NCBI RefSeq assembly: GCF_004104355.1
Contig: NZ_RJLM01000005.1
Coordinates: forward strand, 186,001-250,000
Reading direction: 5' to 3'
DNA length: 64,000 bases
DNA from: Photobacterium chitinilyticum
Lineage (GTDB): Bacteria; Pseudomonadota; Gammaproteobacteria; Enterobacterales; Vibrionaceae
The position numbers and the translations under genes were made by a program. Positions 1 to 7,530 of the stretch are shown piece by piece. The number at the start of each line of letters is the position of its first letter. Within the stretch, counting starts at the first letter, position 1. Under the pieces are notes generated by a model. It had not been told where the DNA came from, did not search any database, and saw nothing but the letters and a program-made list of their open reading frames with translations.

Positions 1-173
1 CTTCGTTTATTTACCGGAGTGCAGTGTTGTTGCGAGTTGGTTAATAATGATAACAAGCCCAGTAGCTATAAGGGTTTTGTAAGAGTTTCCTATATCAGGT
101 AGTGTGGGAGAAAGGAATGTGCCGCAGTGCAATTATTGTGCTTTTGAGCGGTGGAAAAGGCAGCAAAAAAATA

Positions 174-195
174 AAAGTTTCCTTTTGGAAACTTT
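174..195. promoter_or_regulatory. Inverted repeat AAAGTTTCC-N4-GGAAACTTT, candidate operator
   Basis: Two perfect 9-base arms (174-182 and 187-195) are separated by TTTT. The half-site AGTTTCC or AAGTTTCC recurs at 84-90 and 244-251. The right arm runs into GAAACTTTGTTTC (188-200), itself a small inverted repeat. The cluster lies directly in front of the XRE-cupin regulator gene, and GAAACTTTGTTT reappears before gcvT. A binding site for that regulator is the simplest reading. This is inference from position and symmetry. Confidence 0.5.
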
Positions 196-299
196 GTTTC
201 AAATATGATGCGTCGGTCAAACTTTTTCATTGGTATGACTTTTAAGTTTCCGATCGGCTATGCCAAAATGAAGTAACAGTAGTACCAAGGAGGGAAGTA

Positions 300-935
300 A
301 TGAGTGATAAACAACAGGTAGATATCTACCCATCGATGACGGTAGCCAAAGAACATGGTACGGATAGAGATGAGAAAATCGAGCCACTGAAACTCGGTAA
401 GCGGTTAAAAGAAATCCGGATGGCCCATGGGCTAACTCTGGAAGAAGCCAGTAAGCGTACCGGGCTGGCCCGTTCGACGCTGTCTAAGATTGAGAACGAG
501 CAAATTTCTCCTACGTTCCAGGCGATGCAAAAGCTGGCTGGTGGATTAGAAATCGATATTCCTCAGCTGTTTGCACCACCAAAGCAGATAAAAGCAACGG
601 GCCGCAGAGATATCACCCGTCAGGATGAGGGAAAGCCGCATCCAACGACAACGTATGAGCATGAGCTGCTGGCAACGCAGCTAACCAAGAAAAAGATGAT
701 GCCGTTTAAGTCTCGGGTACGGGCTCGCCAGTTTGAGGACTATTCAGGCTGGATCCGCCATGACGGCGAAGAGTTCTTGCTGGTGTTATCTGGCGAGATC
801 ACTTTTTTCTCTGAGTTTTATGAGCCGGTGAAGCTGAGCGAGGGCGACTCGGTTTATTATGATGCCACCATGGGACATATGTTGGTATCAATTAGCGATG
901 AAGATGCGCACATTCTTTGGGTAACGGCATCGTGA
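300..935 (+). CDS. XRE-family regulator with C-terminal cupin domain
   Basis: This 211-residue protein has a Cro/C1-type helix-turn-helix at about residues 35-90 (LKEIRMAHGLTLEEASKRTG, then LARSTLSKIENEQISPT). A small beta-rich cupin sensor domain follows at about 140-208 (GEEFLLVLSGEITFF, LSEGDSVYYDA). The ATG follows a strong AAGGAGGG site by about five bases. Such regulators bind DNA through the HTH and sense a small ligand or metal through the cupin. Its place just upstream of and co-directional with gcvT suggests control of glycine/one-carbon genes. Repeated AAGTTTCC half-sites in its own promoter suggest autoregulation. The effector is unknown. Confidence 0.88.
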   Translation: MSDKQQVDIYPSMTVAKEHGTDRDEKIEPLKLGKRLKEIRMAHGLTLEEASKRTGLARSTLSKIENEQISPTFQAMQKLAGGLEIDIPQLFAPPKQIKATGRRDITRQDEGKPHPTTTYEHELLATQLTKKKMMPFKSRVRARQFEDYSGWIRHDGEEFLLVLSGEITFFSEFYEPVKLSEGDSVYYDATMGHMLVSISDEDAHILWVTAS

Positions 936-968
936 CATCAGTGTAAGGACGATTATTTGTACTGATGT
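935..968 (+). other. Hairpin between regulator gene and gcvT
   Basis: ACATCAGT (935-942) and ACTGATGT (961-968) form an 8-bp stem with an 18-base loop starting at the regulator's stop codon. There is no T-run, so this may be a weak terminator, an attenuator or an mRNA-end stabiliser. Confidence 0.3.
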
Positions 969-1002
969 GAAATTATGTGAGGTGGCGCAGTTTGAACCGC
1001 AA

Positions 1003-1026
1003 GAAACTTTGTTTACTATAGTAAAC
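1003..1026. promoter_or_regulatory. Candidate operator upstream of gcvT
   Basis: GAAACTTTGTTT (1003-1014) repeats the motif found before the XRE-cupin gene (188-199). It overlaps a perfect 16-base palindrome, GTTTACTATAGTAAAC (1011-1026). This sits 72 bases before the chosen gcvT start and probably marks a gcvT promoter under the same regulator. I saw no glycine riboswitch core here. Confidence 0.45.
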
Positions 1027-1097
1027 CTAGTTTAACATAGTCGCAACAAGTGATATGGAAAATAGCCGCATACTCGCGGTTCACGGAGTATAAACGT

Positions 1098-2216
1098 ATG
1101 TCCCAAGAATTACTGGTAACACCTCTGCACGCTCTTCATGTTGAGATGGGCGCGAAAATGGTTCCTTTTGCTGGCTATGACATGCCTGTTCAATACGCAT
1201 TAGGTGTTCGCAAAGAGCATATCCACTGCCGTGAAGCAGCCGGTTTGTTTGATGTTTCACATATGGGTCAGCTTCGCCTTCATGGTGCCAATGCTGCGAA
1301 AGCCCTTGAAGCACTTGTTCCTGTCGATATTATTGACCTGCCAGCAGGCAAGCAGCGTTATGCATTCTTTACCAACGAGCAGGGCGGGATCTTAGACGAT
1401 CTGATGGTGACTAATTTTGGTGATCACCTGTTTGTCGTGGTGAATGCGGCATGTAAAGACCAAGATATTGCCCATATCAAAGCGCATTTACCTGCCGATG
1501 TTGAGATGGAACTCATTGATGATCGTGCATTGCTTGCCCTGCAAGGACCAAAAGCCGCAGAAGTATTGGCTCGTTTGAATCCTGCTGTGAGCGACATGCT
1601 ATTTATGGATGCTGTATCTATTGATCTGGGTGGCGCAGAGTGTCTGGTAAGCCGTTCTGGCTATACCGGTGAGGATGGTTATGAAATCTCTGTGCCGGCT
1701 GATAAAGCAGATGCACTAGCACGTGAACTACTGGCAAACACTGAAGTAGAGTGGATTGGCTTGGGGGCTCGTGACTCATTGCGTCTTGAGTGTGGCCTAT
1801 GTTTATACGGTAACGATATCGATACAACAACGACGCCTGTTGAGGCCAGCCTGTTGTGGGGTATCAGTAAGCCTCGCCGTGCGGACGGTCAACGTCCGGG
1901 TGGTTTCCCGGGTGCTGAATTGATCCTTGAGCAAATCCAGACGAAGGATGTAGCCCGTAAGCGTATCGGTTTGCTTGGCCAGTCAAAGGCACCTGTTCGT
2001 GAAGGCAGCAAGCTGTTTGATGCCGACGACAATGAAGTGGGTATTGTTACAAGTGGTACATTTGGCCCAACCAAAGGTGCACCGGTTGCAATGGCGTACG
2101 TGAAGACTGATCTGGCTAAGATTGGCACTGAACTGTTTGCAGAAGTTCGTGGTAAGAAGTTACCTATGACTGTTGAGAAGATGCCGTTTGTGCCACAGAA
2201 CTACTACCGTGGTTAG
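1098..2216 (+). CDS. gcvT: Aminomethyltransferase, glycine cleavage T protein
   Basis: The T protein transfers the methylene group from aminomethyl-lipoyl GcvH to tetrahydrofolate, releasing ammonia. The product is about 372 residues, a normal family length. It shows the GcvT N-terminal pattern (TPLHALHVEMGAKMVPFAGY, VSHMGQL), the central SGYTGEDGYEI motif and a C-terminal barrel domain ending KMPFVPQNYYRG. I chose the ATG at 1098 because GGAG lies nine bases upstream and the protein then starts MSQELLVTPLHALH. A longer frame from 1050 has no such site. gcvH, gcvP and glyA are not in the window. Confidence 0.95.
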   Translation: MSQELLVTPLHALHVEMGAKMVPFAGYDMPVQYALGVRKEHIHCREAAGLFDVSHMGQLRLHGANAAKALEALVPVDIIDLPAGKQRYAFFTNEQGGILDDLMVTNFGDHLFVVVNAACKDQDIAHIKAHLPADVEMELIDDRALLALQGPKAAEVLARLNPAVSDMLFMDAVSIDLGGAECLVSRSGYTGEDGYEISVPADKADALARELLANTEVEWIGLGARDSLRLECGLCLYGNDIDTTTTPVEASLLWGISKPRRADGQRPGGFPGAELILEQIQTKDVARKRIGLLGQSKAPVREGSKLFDADDNEVGIVTSGTFGPTKGAPVAMAYVKTDLAKIGTELFAEVRGKKLPMTVEKMPFVPQNYYRG

Positions 2217-2247
2217 TCACAACAGTTAAACTGAATGATATTCAATG

Positions 2248-2274
2248 AAAAGGAGCCGGTGGCTCCTTTTTTAT
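2248..2274 (+). terminator. Rho-independent terminator of gcvT
   Basis: A 10-bp stem, AAAAGGAGCC (2248-2257) with GGCTCCTTTT (2261-2270), closes a GGT loop and runs into a T-rich tail. Confidence 0.9.
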
Positions 2275-2350
2275 TGATGGTCTCATTAATAAGTTGGCGT
2301 TGTACTTGTTGATCATCTTCACTTAAAGGGGCAAAACTACCTTGGTGTGA

Positions 2351-2626
2351 ATGATGATGAAACGATGTGCACTTGTGATTGTTGGTGTGGCAGTTCTAGT
2401 TATGGCGCCGGCACACTCAGAAACCTTGTTGATGACATACGATGAATACATAGATCGCTGTCTTCATACCTATGGCGAGGACAAGGTGACCAAAAGCGTT
2501 TGTGAATCTCAATATCAGGCTATTGAAAAGAAAGAGCAGGAGGTAATGGCTCAGGTTGATAGCCGTGAGGGAAGGGCATGGTTGTCAGAGTCACCGCAAA
2601 GTGAAAAAGACTATCGTCCTAAATAA
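2351..2626 (+). CDS. Small secreted protein of unknown function
   Basis: This 91-residue protein has a clear signal peptide (MKRCALVIVGVAVLV, cleavage likely after APAHS-E). The mature domain is short, charged and helical, with two cysteines (RCLHTYG, KSVCESQ) that could form a disulfide. Three consecutive ATG codons (2351, 2354, 2357) open the gene. The ribosome site is weak, so the exact start is uncertain. It stands alone after the gcvT terminator. I do not recognise the family. Confidence 0.6.
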   Translation: MMMKRCALVIVGVAVLVMAPAHSETLLMTYDEYIDRCLHTYGEDKVTKSVCESQYQAIEKKEQEVMAQVDSREGRAWLSESPQSEKDYRPK

Positions 2627-2758
2627 GTACAGACATGAAACGGGCTCATAATGCCATCAGGTTGTTACAATCTCTTTATTGCATCTAGAATGTTGTTCAG
2701 GTTCGATTTAGCCTTCAAGGGTAGTATTAATTATGTAATCTAAACAGAGGAAGACATA

Positions 2759-2932
2759 TTGGATACCATTGTTAGTTTGTTGTTTATTTTAGTTAGTGTG
2801 TATACGGCAGTTTGTGTACTTCGTACGTTCAGAACAACAAGTTCATCGACCTCGGGAATTGAAGGCGTTCTGGTTGAACCTGGTAGTTTATATTGTCATG
2901 CCTCGAATCAGGCCAAGCTAATTAATCAATAA
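2759..2932 (+). CDS. 57-residue putative membrane peptide, TTG start
   Basis: A TTG codon preceded five bases upstream by AGAGGAAG opens a 57-codon frame. The N-terminus is a hydrophobic segment (IVSLLFILVSVYTAVCVL, about residues 4-21), followed by a basic/serine-rich turn and a polar tail ending KLINQ. The good ribosome site and coherent transmembrane segment support translation. The non-ATG start and lack of a recognised family keep confidence moderate. Confidence 0.45.
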   Translation: MDTIVSLLFILVSVYTAVCVLRTFRTTSSSTSGIEGVLVEPGSLYCHASNQAKLINQ

Positions 2933-2957
2933 CGAAGCCATAACAGTAGGAGCTAAT

Positions 2958-2990
2958 ATGTATACCGCTCACTACCTCCGCTGTTGTTAG
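2958..2990 (+). CDS. 10-residue leader-like ORF
   Basis: ATG with TAGGAG five bases upstream encodes a decapeptide, MYTAHYLRCC. It ends just before a long stem-loop (2995-3038) that precedes another tiny membrane ORF. The arrangement resembles a leader peptide plus attenuator, but the peptide shows no run of a single regulatory amino acid. Confidence 0.3.
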   Translation: MYTAHYLRCC

Positions 2991-2994
2991 TGCG

Positions 2995-3038
2995 ATCAAG
3001 ACGCTCGTAATACCCTCTCTGTAGAGGTGTGTCTTGAT
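2995..3038 (+). other. Two-tier stem-loop
   Basis: The outer stem is ATCAAGAC (2995-3002) with GTCTTGAT (3031-3038). The inner stem is CCTCT (3014-3018) with AGAGG (3023-3027). There is no T-run after it. It could be an attenuator, an RNA processing site or part of a small RNA. Confidence 0.45.
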
Positions 3039-3106
3039 GGTAGAATAACTCGGATAGATCAAAGTAGCTCGGTACTTGTGCTTGGTGGCTACTGGTTGGA
3101 TGATTT

Positions 3107-3193
3107 ATGCAAAATATGCTGTTTGAAATATTGCTAGCTATAGCTGCAATAACGATTGCTATCGGGTTGTTTTCAGCAGCTGTGATGGCATAA
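3107..3193 (+). CDS. 28-residue single-pass membrane peptide
   Basis: The frame encodes 28 residues, almost all one hydrophobic helix (MLFEILLAIAAITIAIGLF) ending SAAVMA. Size and pattern recall small bioenergetic membrane peptides such as the YnhF or KdpF type, but the likeness is only general. The ribosome site (TTGGA) is weak. It is followed by a strong shared terminator. Confidence 0.35.
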   Translation: MQNMLFEILLAIAAITIAIGLFSAAVMA

Positions 3194-3219
3194 GAAAAAA
3201 CGATAAATGTGGTGCTCTG

Positions 3220-3263
3220 ATATACCCAAACTATTTAAATCTAATAAAGTAGTTTGGGTATAT
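3220..3263. terminator. Long inverted repeat, bidirectional terminator
   Basis: ATATACCCAAACTA (3220-3233) pairs perfectly over 14 bases with TAGTTTGGGTATAT (3250-3263). It lies between the convergent small ORF and the end of pdsS. The ATACCCA/TGGGTAT core is shared with a second inverted repeat at 22620-22662. Confidence 0.7.
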
Positions 3264-3267
3264 TAGT

Positions 3268-5442
3268 TTAACTTTCTATGATTTGTATGGGCAGGGTAAC
3301 AACGACCTCAACACCCTGACTATCGATACGGTTTCTCAACGTAATATCTCCATGATGGTATTGAGTTATTAGCCTAGCAATAAATAACCCTAGGCCAAGG
3401 TGTGGCTTGGTTTGTTTATGTTGGCTGCGAACTGACACCATAGAGTTGAGTAGTTGGTCTGACATATTATCGGGCAGTAGCGGACCGTAGTTACTCACCG
3501 TTAGAATTGCCGATGACCCTTGCTGGCTCAATGAGACTTCAATAGCATCGTTATCGTTGCTGAAATCTTCCGCATTGGCGATTAGTTTGTCCAGTAGCTG
3601 GGCAAGGTAATCAGGGGCTCCGAAAATGAAAATGTCCGGCTTTTCAGTTTGTACATCAAAAGTCTGATGTGGATAAGCCATCTGGTATCCCTGCATGCAT
3701 CCAGTTACAAGTTCGTTGAGGGGAAATCGTTCTTTTTCTGCTCCTTGTAGACTCTGCTCGATACGCGTTGCTTCCGTCATGCTTGATAGGATAGTACTCA
3801 GTCGATGTACCCCATCTTGTGCTCGGGCAATATAGCGCTGTGAGTCTTCATCCTGATTATGCATCGAGAGGTTTTCTATTGAAGAGCGAACGACGGCAAC
3901 AGGTGTTCTCAATTCGTGAGAAAGACGGGATGAGAGGTTTTCCAAATAGTGATTATACTGTCCCAACCGGCCTACCATGGCTGCCATACTGCGGGATAGG
4001 TCGCCAATTTCATCGGTATCTTGTGTCGGGGAGATGAGCTGCTGAATGCGCCCTTGGCTGTCGATGGCCAGCTCAGCTTCATCACGCAGGCGGCGAATTC
4101 GAGAGGAAATTTTCGAAGCGAAAAGAAACAGGGTGATGGTACCTATCGTGATAATGGCCAAAATAGCATTGAAGAGTTGCTCCATTGCCCGATTTCTCAG
4201 CGTTTGAATACCAGCCGTTGACTCTTCGGCAATTACTGCACCCATGACATTGTCACCGAGCCAGATGGGATAGGCTGCCGCGAGGATCATGGCCTTTCCA
4301 TCTTCAGACTGGCGCCAGTGGGAATAACCCCGACCATTTAGAGCCTGCGAAACATGAACGCCTTTGACCAGTGCGGCATCCTTGAGAGAATCAACAAATA
4401 CGGTAGGTTCGGAAATGAGGTAGCGATAATAAAGTGGGTGGAGAATTTTTTTCTCGATGGCTGACCACCACGAGTCATCATTAGCCGCATACTTAACCGA
4501 TGATGACCAAACTCCGTTTGACTTCTGGATATCGCCTGTCTGGGCGAGTACACGCTGGTGGCGGTCGATAACCCAGATACGGGTACTGGTATGCCCCATG
4601 CCTTTCAGGATCTTTTCTATTTCAGGTGAAGGGACCAGTACTGTTCCCAGTCGATTGAGGTGAGAGGTATTGGAGGTGCCGATGATAGTATCAATTTCTC
4701 GATTCTGGGCGTTATTGACATTGTAAAAAGCAAACCCTAGCTTATTGCCGAGGAATGATAGCGGTAGCCTGAGTTCAATGTTGTACCCTTTGTCTGTCGT
4801 GCGCCAATAGCCTTGAATTTGATTCTGTAGGATCAGGCCGCTAGAGTCGGTGATGTCATTGGTAATTTGCCACGCATTAACCCAGCCATCAGCATGGGCT
4901 GAAACAACGTATCGGAAAAACTCACCGTCAGGGGACGTCATGGCAATGATCAGGTGGTCATTGCGATCGACACGTACTGAATTCTTTCGACGTAGGATCG
5001 GGCTGCTATCGGTCACTTCAAAAGCGGCGTAAAGGTAACCTTCGTATTTACCGACAAGATGGCGGAAGCTAATGCTGTTTTGGTTATACGGACGGCGGCT
5101 GAATTGAACATATTCACGCCCGTAATGCACCATCTTGTCGTCATAATCTGTCCAGTCTGCAAGCTGGCCATTGAGGGTGATTGGATTTTGGAGTTCATAG
5201 GCGTATAAGTCATGCCCTTTCCTGACGGACTGCAAAAAGCTGGCTTGAGTACTAAACAACTTTGGGCGTTCGTTCAATGCCGTGGCTACAGCGCGAGTTG
5301 TGCCGACCAATGTTTGTTCTTGCCCCTGTCGCAATAGCTTTTCCATTTCAATAATATACTTATAGCCGACCCAAGGCAGGGTTAGCAGAAAGCTAGAAAT
5401 CAGAATCACTTTTACTCTAAGGCCGATGCGAAATTTAGGCAT
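3268..5442 (-). CDS. pdsS: Sensor histidine kinase of the proteobacterial dedicated sortase system
   Basis: This inner-membrane kinase is about 724 residues long. It has an N-terminal transmembrane helix (VKVILISSFLLTLPWVGYKY), a roughly 380-residue periplasmic sensor with the LYAYELQNPITLNGQLADW region, a second helix (AILAIITIGTITLFLF) and a HAMP-like linker. A HisKA box follows with phospho-acceptor His509 in LSHELRTPVAV, then an ATPase domain (LGLGLFIARLI). The long sensor and the YxY...L(D/N)G...W pattern match my memory of the Pds kinase family. The start is ATG 5442, with TTG 5454 in frame as alternative. It lies 18 bases after pdsR and is probably cotranscribed with it. Confidence 0.8.
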   Translation of the reverse strand: MPKFRIGLRVKVILISSFLLTLPWVGYKYIIEMEKLLRQGQEQTLVGTTRAVATALNERPKLFSTQASFLQSVRKGHDLYAYELQNPITLNGQLADWTDYDDKMVHYGREYVQFSRRPYNQNSISFRHLVGKYEGYLYAAFEVTDSSPILRRKNSVRVDRNDHLIIAMTSPDGEFFRYVVSAHADGWVNAWQITNDITDSSGLILQNQIQGYWRTTDKGYNIELRLPLSFLGNKLGFAFYNVNNAQNREIDTIIGTSNTSHLNRLGTVLVPSPEIEKILKGMGHTSTRIWVIDRHQRVLAQTGDIQKSNGVWSSSVKYAANDDSWWSAIEKKILHPLYYRYLISEPTVFVDSLKDAALVKGVHVSQALNGRGYSHWRQSEDGKAMILAAAYPIWLGDNVMGAVIAEESTAGIQTLRNRAMEQLFNAILAIITIGTITLFLFASKISSRIRRLRDEAELAIDSQGRIQQLISPTQDTDEIGDLSRSMAAMVGRLGQYNHYLENLSSRLSHELRTPVAVVRSSIENLSMHNQDEDSQRYIARAQDGVHRLSTILSSMTEATRIEQSLQGAEKERFPLNELVTGCMQGYQMAYPHQTFDVQTEKPDIFIFGAPDYLAQLLDKLIANAEDFSNDNDAIEVSLSQQGSSAILTVSNYGPLLPDNMSDQLLNSMVSVRSQHKQTKPHLGLGLFIARLITQYHHGDITLRNRIDSQGVEVVVTLPIQIIES

Positions 5443-5460
5443 AGTATTGTTCAACCTCAG

Positions 5461-6147
5461 TTATGAACCCCATCGATAGCCCATTCCATATACCGTGTTA
5501 ATGCAGTCAAAGTTGTCATCATATTGCAGGAATTTTTTACGGATCCGTTTTACATGTGACGTGATAGTACTGTCGTCGACGACAACCTGAGCCTCATCCA
5601 TTAAGTCATGGCGACTTTTGACATGTCCAGGTCGTTTTGCCAATGCGTAAACCATCCAGAATTCAGTAACTGTCAGCTCAACCAGTTCTTTGTTCCAGAA
5701 GATCTGCATTTTGTTCTTATCAATTGTCAGCGCTCCGCGTTCAATGAGGGTTTCCTGCTCGGTCGGTGTGGCAAGAAGAGCGCTGCGACGAAAAAGAGCT
5801 GCGATGCGAGCCATCAAGTGGGGCAGGCTTGTGTCCTTGGTCAGGTAATCATCAGCTCCCATTCTCAGGCCGCAGACAGTATCAAAATCACTATCTCGAG
5901 CCGTCAGGAAAATAATAGGTATTGTTGGTGATAAAGCTCGTAGTGATTGACACAGCGAAAAGCCACCGTCGATTTCGTTCTGTAGGCCGATATCAATAAT
6001 GGCTAGATCCGGTAGATTGTGCTCGAACGCAGCTTGTGCATCTGGTCGGTTGTCATACCCCTGCACGTTGTAGCCATGTTTCTTTAATACATCGATATAG
6101 TTTTCACGAATAGCGTCTTCGTCTTCGACAATCACAATTTTCTTCAT
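5461..6147 (-). CDS. pdsR: Response regulator of the proteobacterial dedicated sortase system
   Basis: The 228-residue regulator is OmpR-like. The receiver domain (1-115) has acidic residues at VEDED, phospho-acceptor Asp52 (LAIIDIGL) and Lys104. A winged-helix DNA-binding domain covers about 130-228 (TVTEFWMVYALAKRPGHVKS, ending VYGMGYRWGS). It is the first gene of the pdsR-pdsS operon and is divergent from pdsO across a 238-base shared promoter region. It probably controls pdsO and related envelope genes. The match to the Pds regulator is by sequence memory and by the partner genes. Confidence 0.83.
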   Translation of the reverse strand: MKKIVIVEDEDAIRENYIDVLKKHGYNVQGYDNRPDAQAAFEHNLPDLAIIDIGLQNEIDGGFSLCQSLRALSPTIPIIFLTARDSDFDTVCGLRMGADDYLTKDTSLPHLMARIAALFRRSALLATPTEQETLIERGALTIDKNKMQIFWNKELVELTVTEFWMVYALAKRPGHVKSRHDLMDEAQVVVDDSTITSHVKRIRKKFLQYDDNFDCINTVYGMGYRWGS

Positions 6148-6385
6148 GTACGGCCTTAGCGGATGATTTCATGGGTATTGAGCTGTTGTTATGTGCTGAC
6201 TATACAATAAAAAAAGGCCGAAAAAAGCCACAAGAAGCGATTGCCATTTTTTTGCCACAATTGATCAGCATATTGCCCTTTTTCCTCCTCAAGATTGCCA
6301 GAACAAGTTGGTTTAATTACCTCATCGAAACGACATCGAAGAAAAACAAACAATCAGCACACTTTTAACTGATGAGGAATAAAAA

Positions 6386-7171
6386 ATGAAAAAGCAGCTA
6401 ATCTCGACACTTATTGCAACCGCTCTTATGGCATCGGCTATTGCACCAGCGGTTCAAGCCTCAGACATGCAGCCTTCTGAAATGAATCCTGACCAGGATA
6501 CCTACACAGTTGGCAAGGACGAGCAGTTAATCGGTTTAGGTTCCGGGGCAGCGTTCGGGGCGCTTGTCGGAGGACCTGCAGGGGCGGTGATAGGCGCAAT
6601 TGTCGGTGGCATTGCGGGTACTGCGATGGGGCAAGAGCAGCATATCAAATCACAAGACGAAGAAATGGTAGAGCTAGCGGCACGGAATACCGAACTTGAG
6701 CGTATCAGTCAGCGATACAACCAGTCACAAATTGAGATTGCCCGTCTACAGCAGGAAATGATTGAGCAAAGCATTGAGCGCAATACCCTTGAGCAGCGCC
6801 AGATTGATTTGGCTCTAGAGATGAATGTGCACTTTCGCACCGGTTCGGCAAGGATTGAGCCGCATTTTGAGGAACAACTTGTGGAGCTGGCGGAGCTAAT
6901 GAAGCAGGCACCCGAGGTGAAGTGGGAGCTGTCCGGCTATGCCGACCGTCGCGGTGATAGCCTGAAAAATTACAACCTGTCACAACAACGTGTTGAAGCC
7001 GTTCGTGCGTACTTAGTACAACGTGGTGTTGATGGTGACCAGATTTTTGCATCGGCCTATGGCGATCAGGAACCGCTGAAAGCAGAGCAGAACTTTGAAG
7101 GTGATTTTTTTGACCGCCGAGTGACACTCCGTAGCAATCAGAACCAGGTTCGTACTGCCAACACACACTAA
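6386..7171 (+). CDS. pdsO: Sortase-system-associated OmpA-like protein
   Basis: The 261-residue envelope protein has a signal peptide (cleavage near VQAS). A glycine-zipper region follows at about 50-82 (GSGAAFGALVGGPAGAVIGA), then a coiled-coil of about 60 residues (ELERISQRYNQSQIEIARLQ). The C-terminal OmpA/MotB-type peptidoglycan-binding domain (about 145-252) carries the key Asp and Arg in GYADRRGDSLKNYNLSQQR. The ATG follows TGAGGAAT. This domain order fits PdsO. In typical clusters the sortase and its LPXTG target lie next door; here they are absent. Confidence 0.82.
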   Translation: MKKQLISTLIATALMASAIAPAVQASDMQPSEMNPDQDTYTVGKDEQLIGLGSGAAFGALVGGPAGAVIGAIVGGIAGTAMGQEQHIKSQDEEMVELAARNTELERISQRYNQSQIEIARLQQEMIEQSIERNTLEQRQIDLALEMNVHFRTGSARIEPHFEEQLVELAELMKQAPEVKWELSGYADRRGDSLKNYNLSQQRVEAVRAYLVQRGVDGDQIFASAYGDQEPLKAEQNFEGDFFDRRVTLRSNQNQVRTANTH

Positions 7172-7186
7172 AAGGGTCGATGTAGT

Positions 7187-7372
7187 ATGAGCCAAATGAA
7201 ACCCAAGGGAGCACCTAGCTGGGTGCTTCCACTTCTCATCGTTGTTCTGCTGACAATGCAGTTAACGGTAAAAGCAGAAGATATAAAATACCAGAAGATT
7301 GATATTTTGCACGGTGAAACGTTGGAGGCCTGGAACGAACTTGAGCCCGTGACTAATAAGGAGTGTGAGTAA
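7187..7372 (+). CDS. Small secreted protein behind pdsO
   Basis: This 61-residue protein has a signal-peptide-like N-terminus (WVLPLLIVVLLTMQLTVKAE, cleavage after VKA) and a short acidic mature part ending VTNKECE with a single cysteine. It starts 16 bases after pdsO, so it is probably in the same operon. It occupies the position where a sortase target would be expected, but after the signal peptide I see no VIT/vWA features and no LPXTG. Unknown function; possibly a remnant. Confidence 0.5.
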   Translation: MSQMKPKGAPSWVLPLLIVVLLTMQLTVKAEDIKYQKIDILHGETLEAWNELEPVTNKECE

Positions 7373-7449
7373 TGATTATGGATGAACAACTATGGTTTAC
7401 TGTGCTGCTGAAACTGTCAGTACTCCACTTAAGCCTCGTTTATTGCTAG
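7372..7449 (+). CDS. 25-residue translationally coupled membrane peptide
   Basis: The ATG overlaps the preceding stop (TAATG) and has AAGGAG eight bases upstream, a textbook coupled start. The peptide is mostly one hydrophobic helix (LWFTVLLKLSVLHLSLVYC). It is either a genuine micro-protein of the pdsO operon or the truncated start of a lost membrane protein such as a sortase. Confidence 0.4.
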   Translation: MIMDEQLWFTVLLKLSVLHLSLVYC

Positions 7450-7485
7450 AACTCGGTTATTGTGAGGAGAGCGGCAAAATGTGGA

Positions 7486-7512
7486 TAGAAAAAACTCGCC
7501 AGACGGCGAGTT
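7486..7512 (-). terminator. Rho-independent terminator of cheV
   Basis: AACTCGCC (7493-7500) pairs with GGCGAGTT (7505-7512) around a four-base loop. On the minus strand the stem is followed by a run of six T. It can also serve the plus-strand pdsO operon. Confidence 0.85.
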
Positions 7513-7530
7513 CTCCACATCAGCTTGTTG

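Noticed and set aside
950-1097. Glycine riboswitch upstream of gcvT
   Set aside because: The known vibrio gcvT riboswitch core was looked for on both strands before gcvT and before the XRE gene; no matching GGAGAG / GCCGAAGG-type core was seen.
6171-6368. 65-codon frame between pdsR and pdsO
   Set aside because: It fills the divergent promoter region, has no clear ribosome site and ends just before the pdsO leader.
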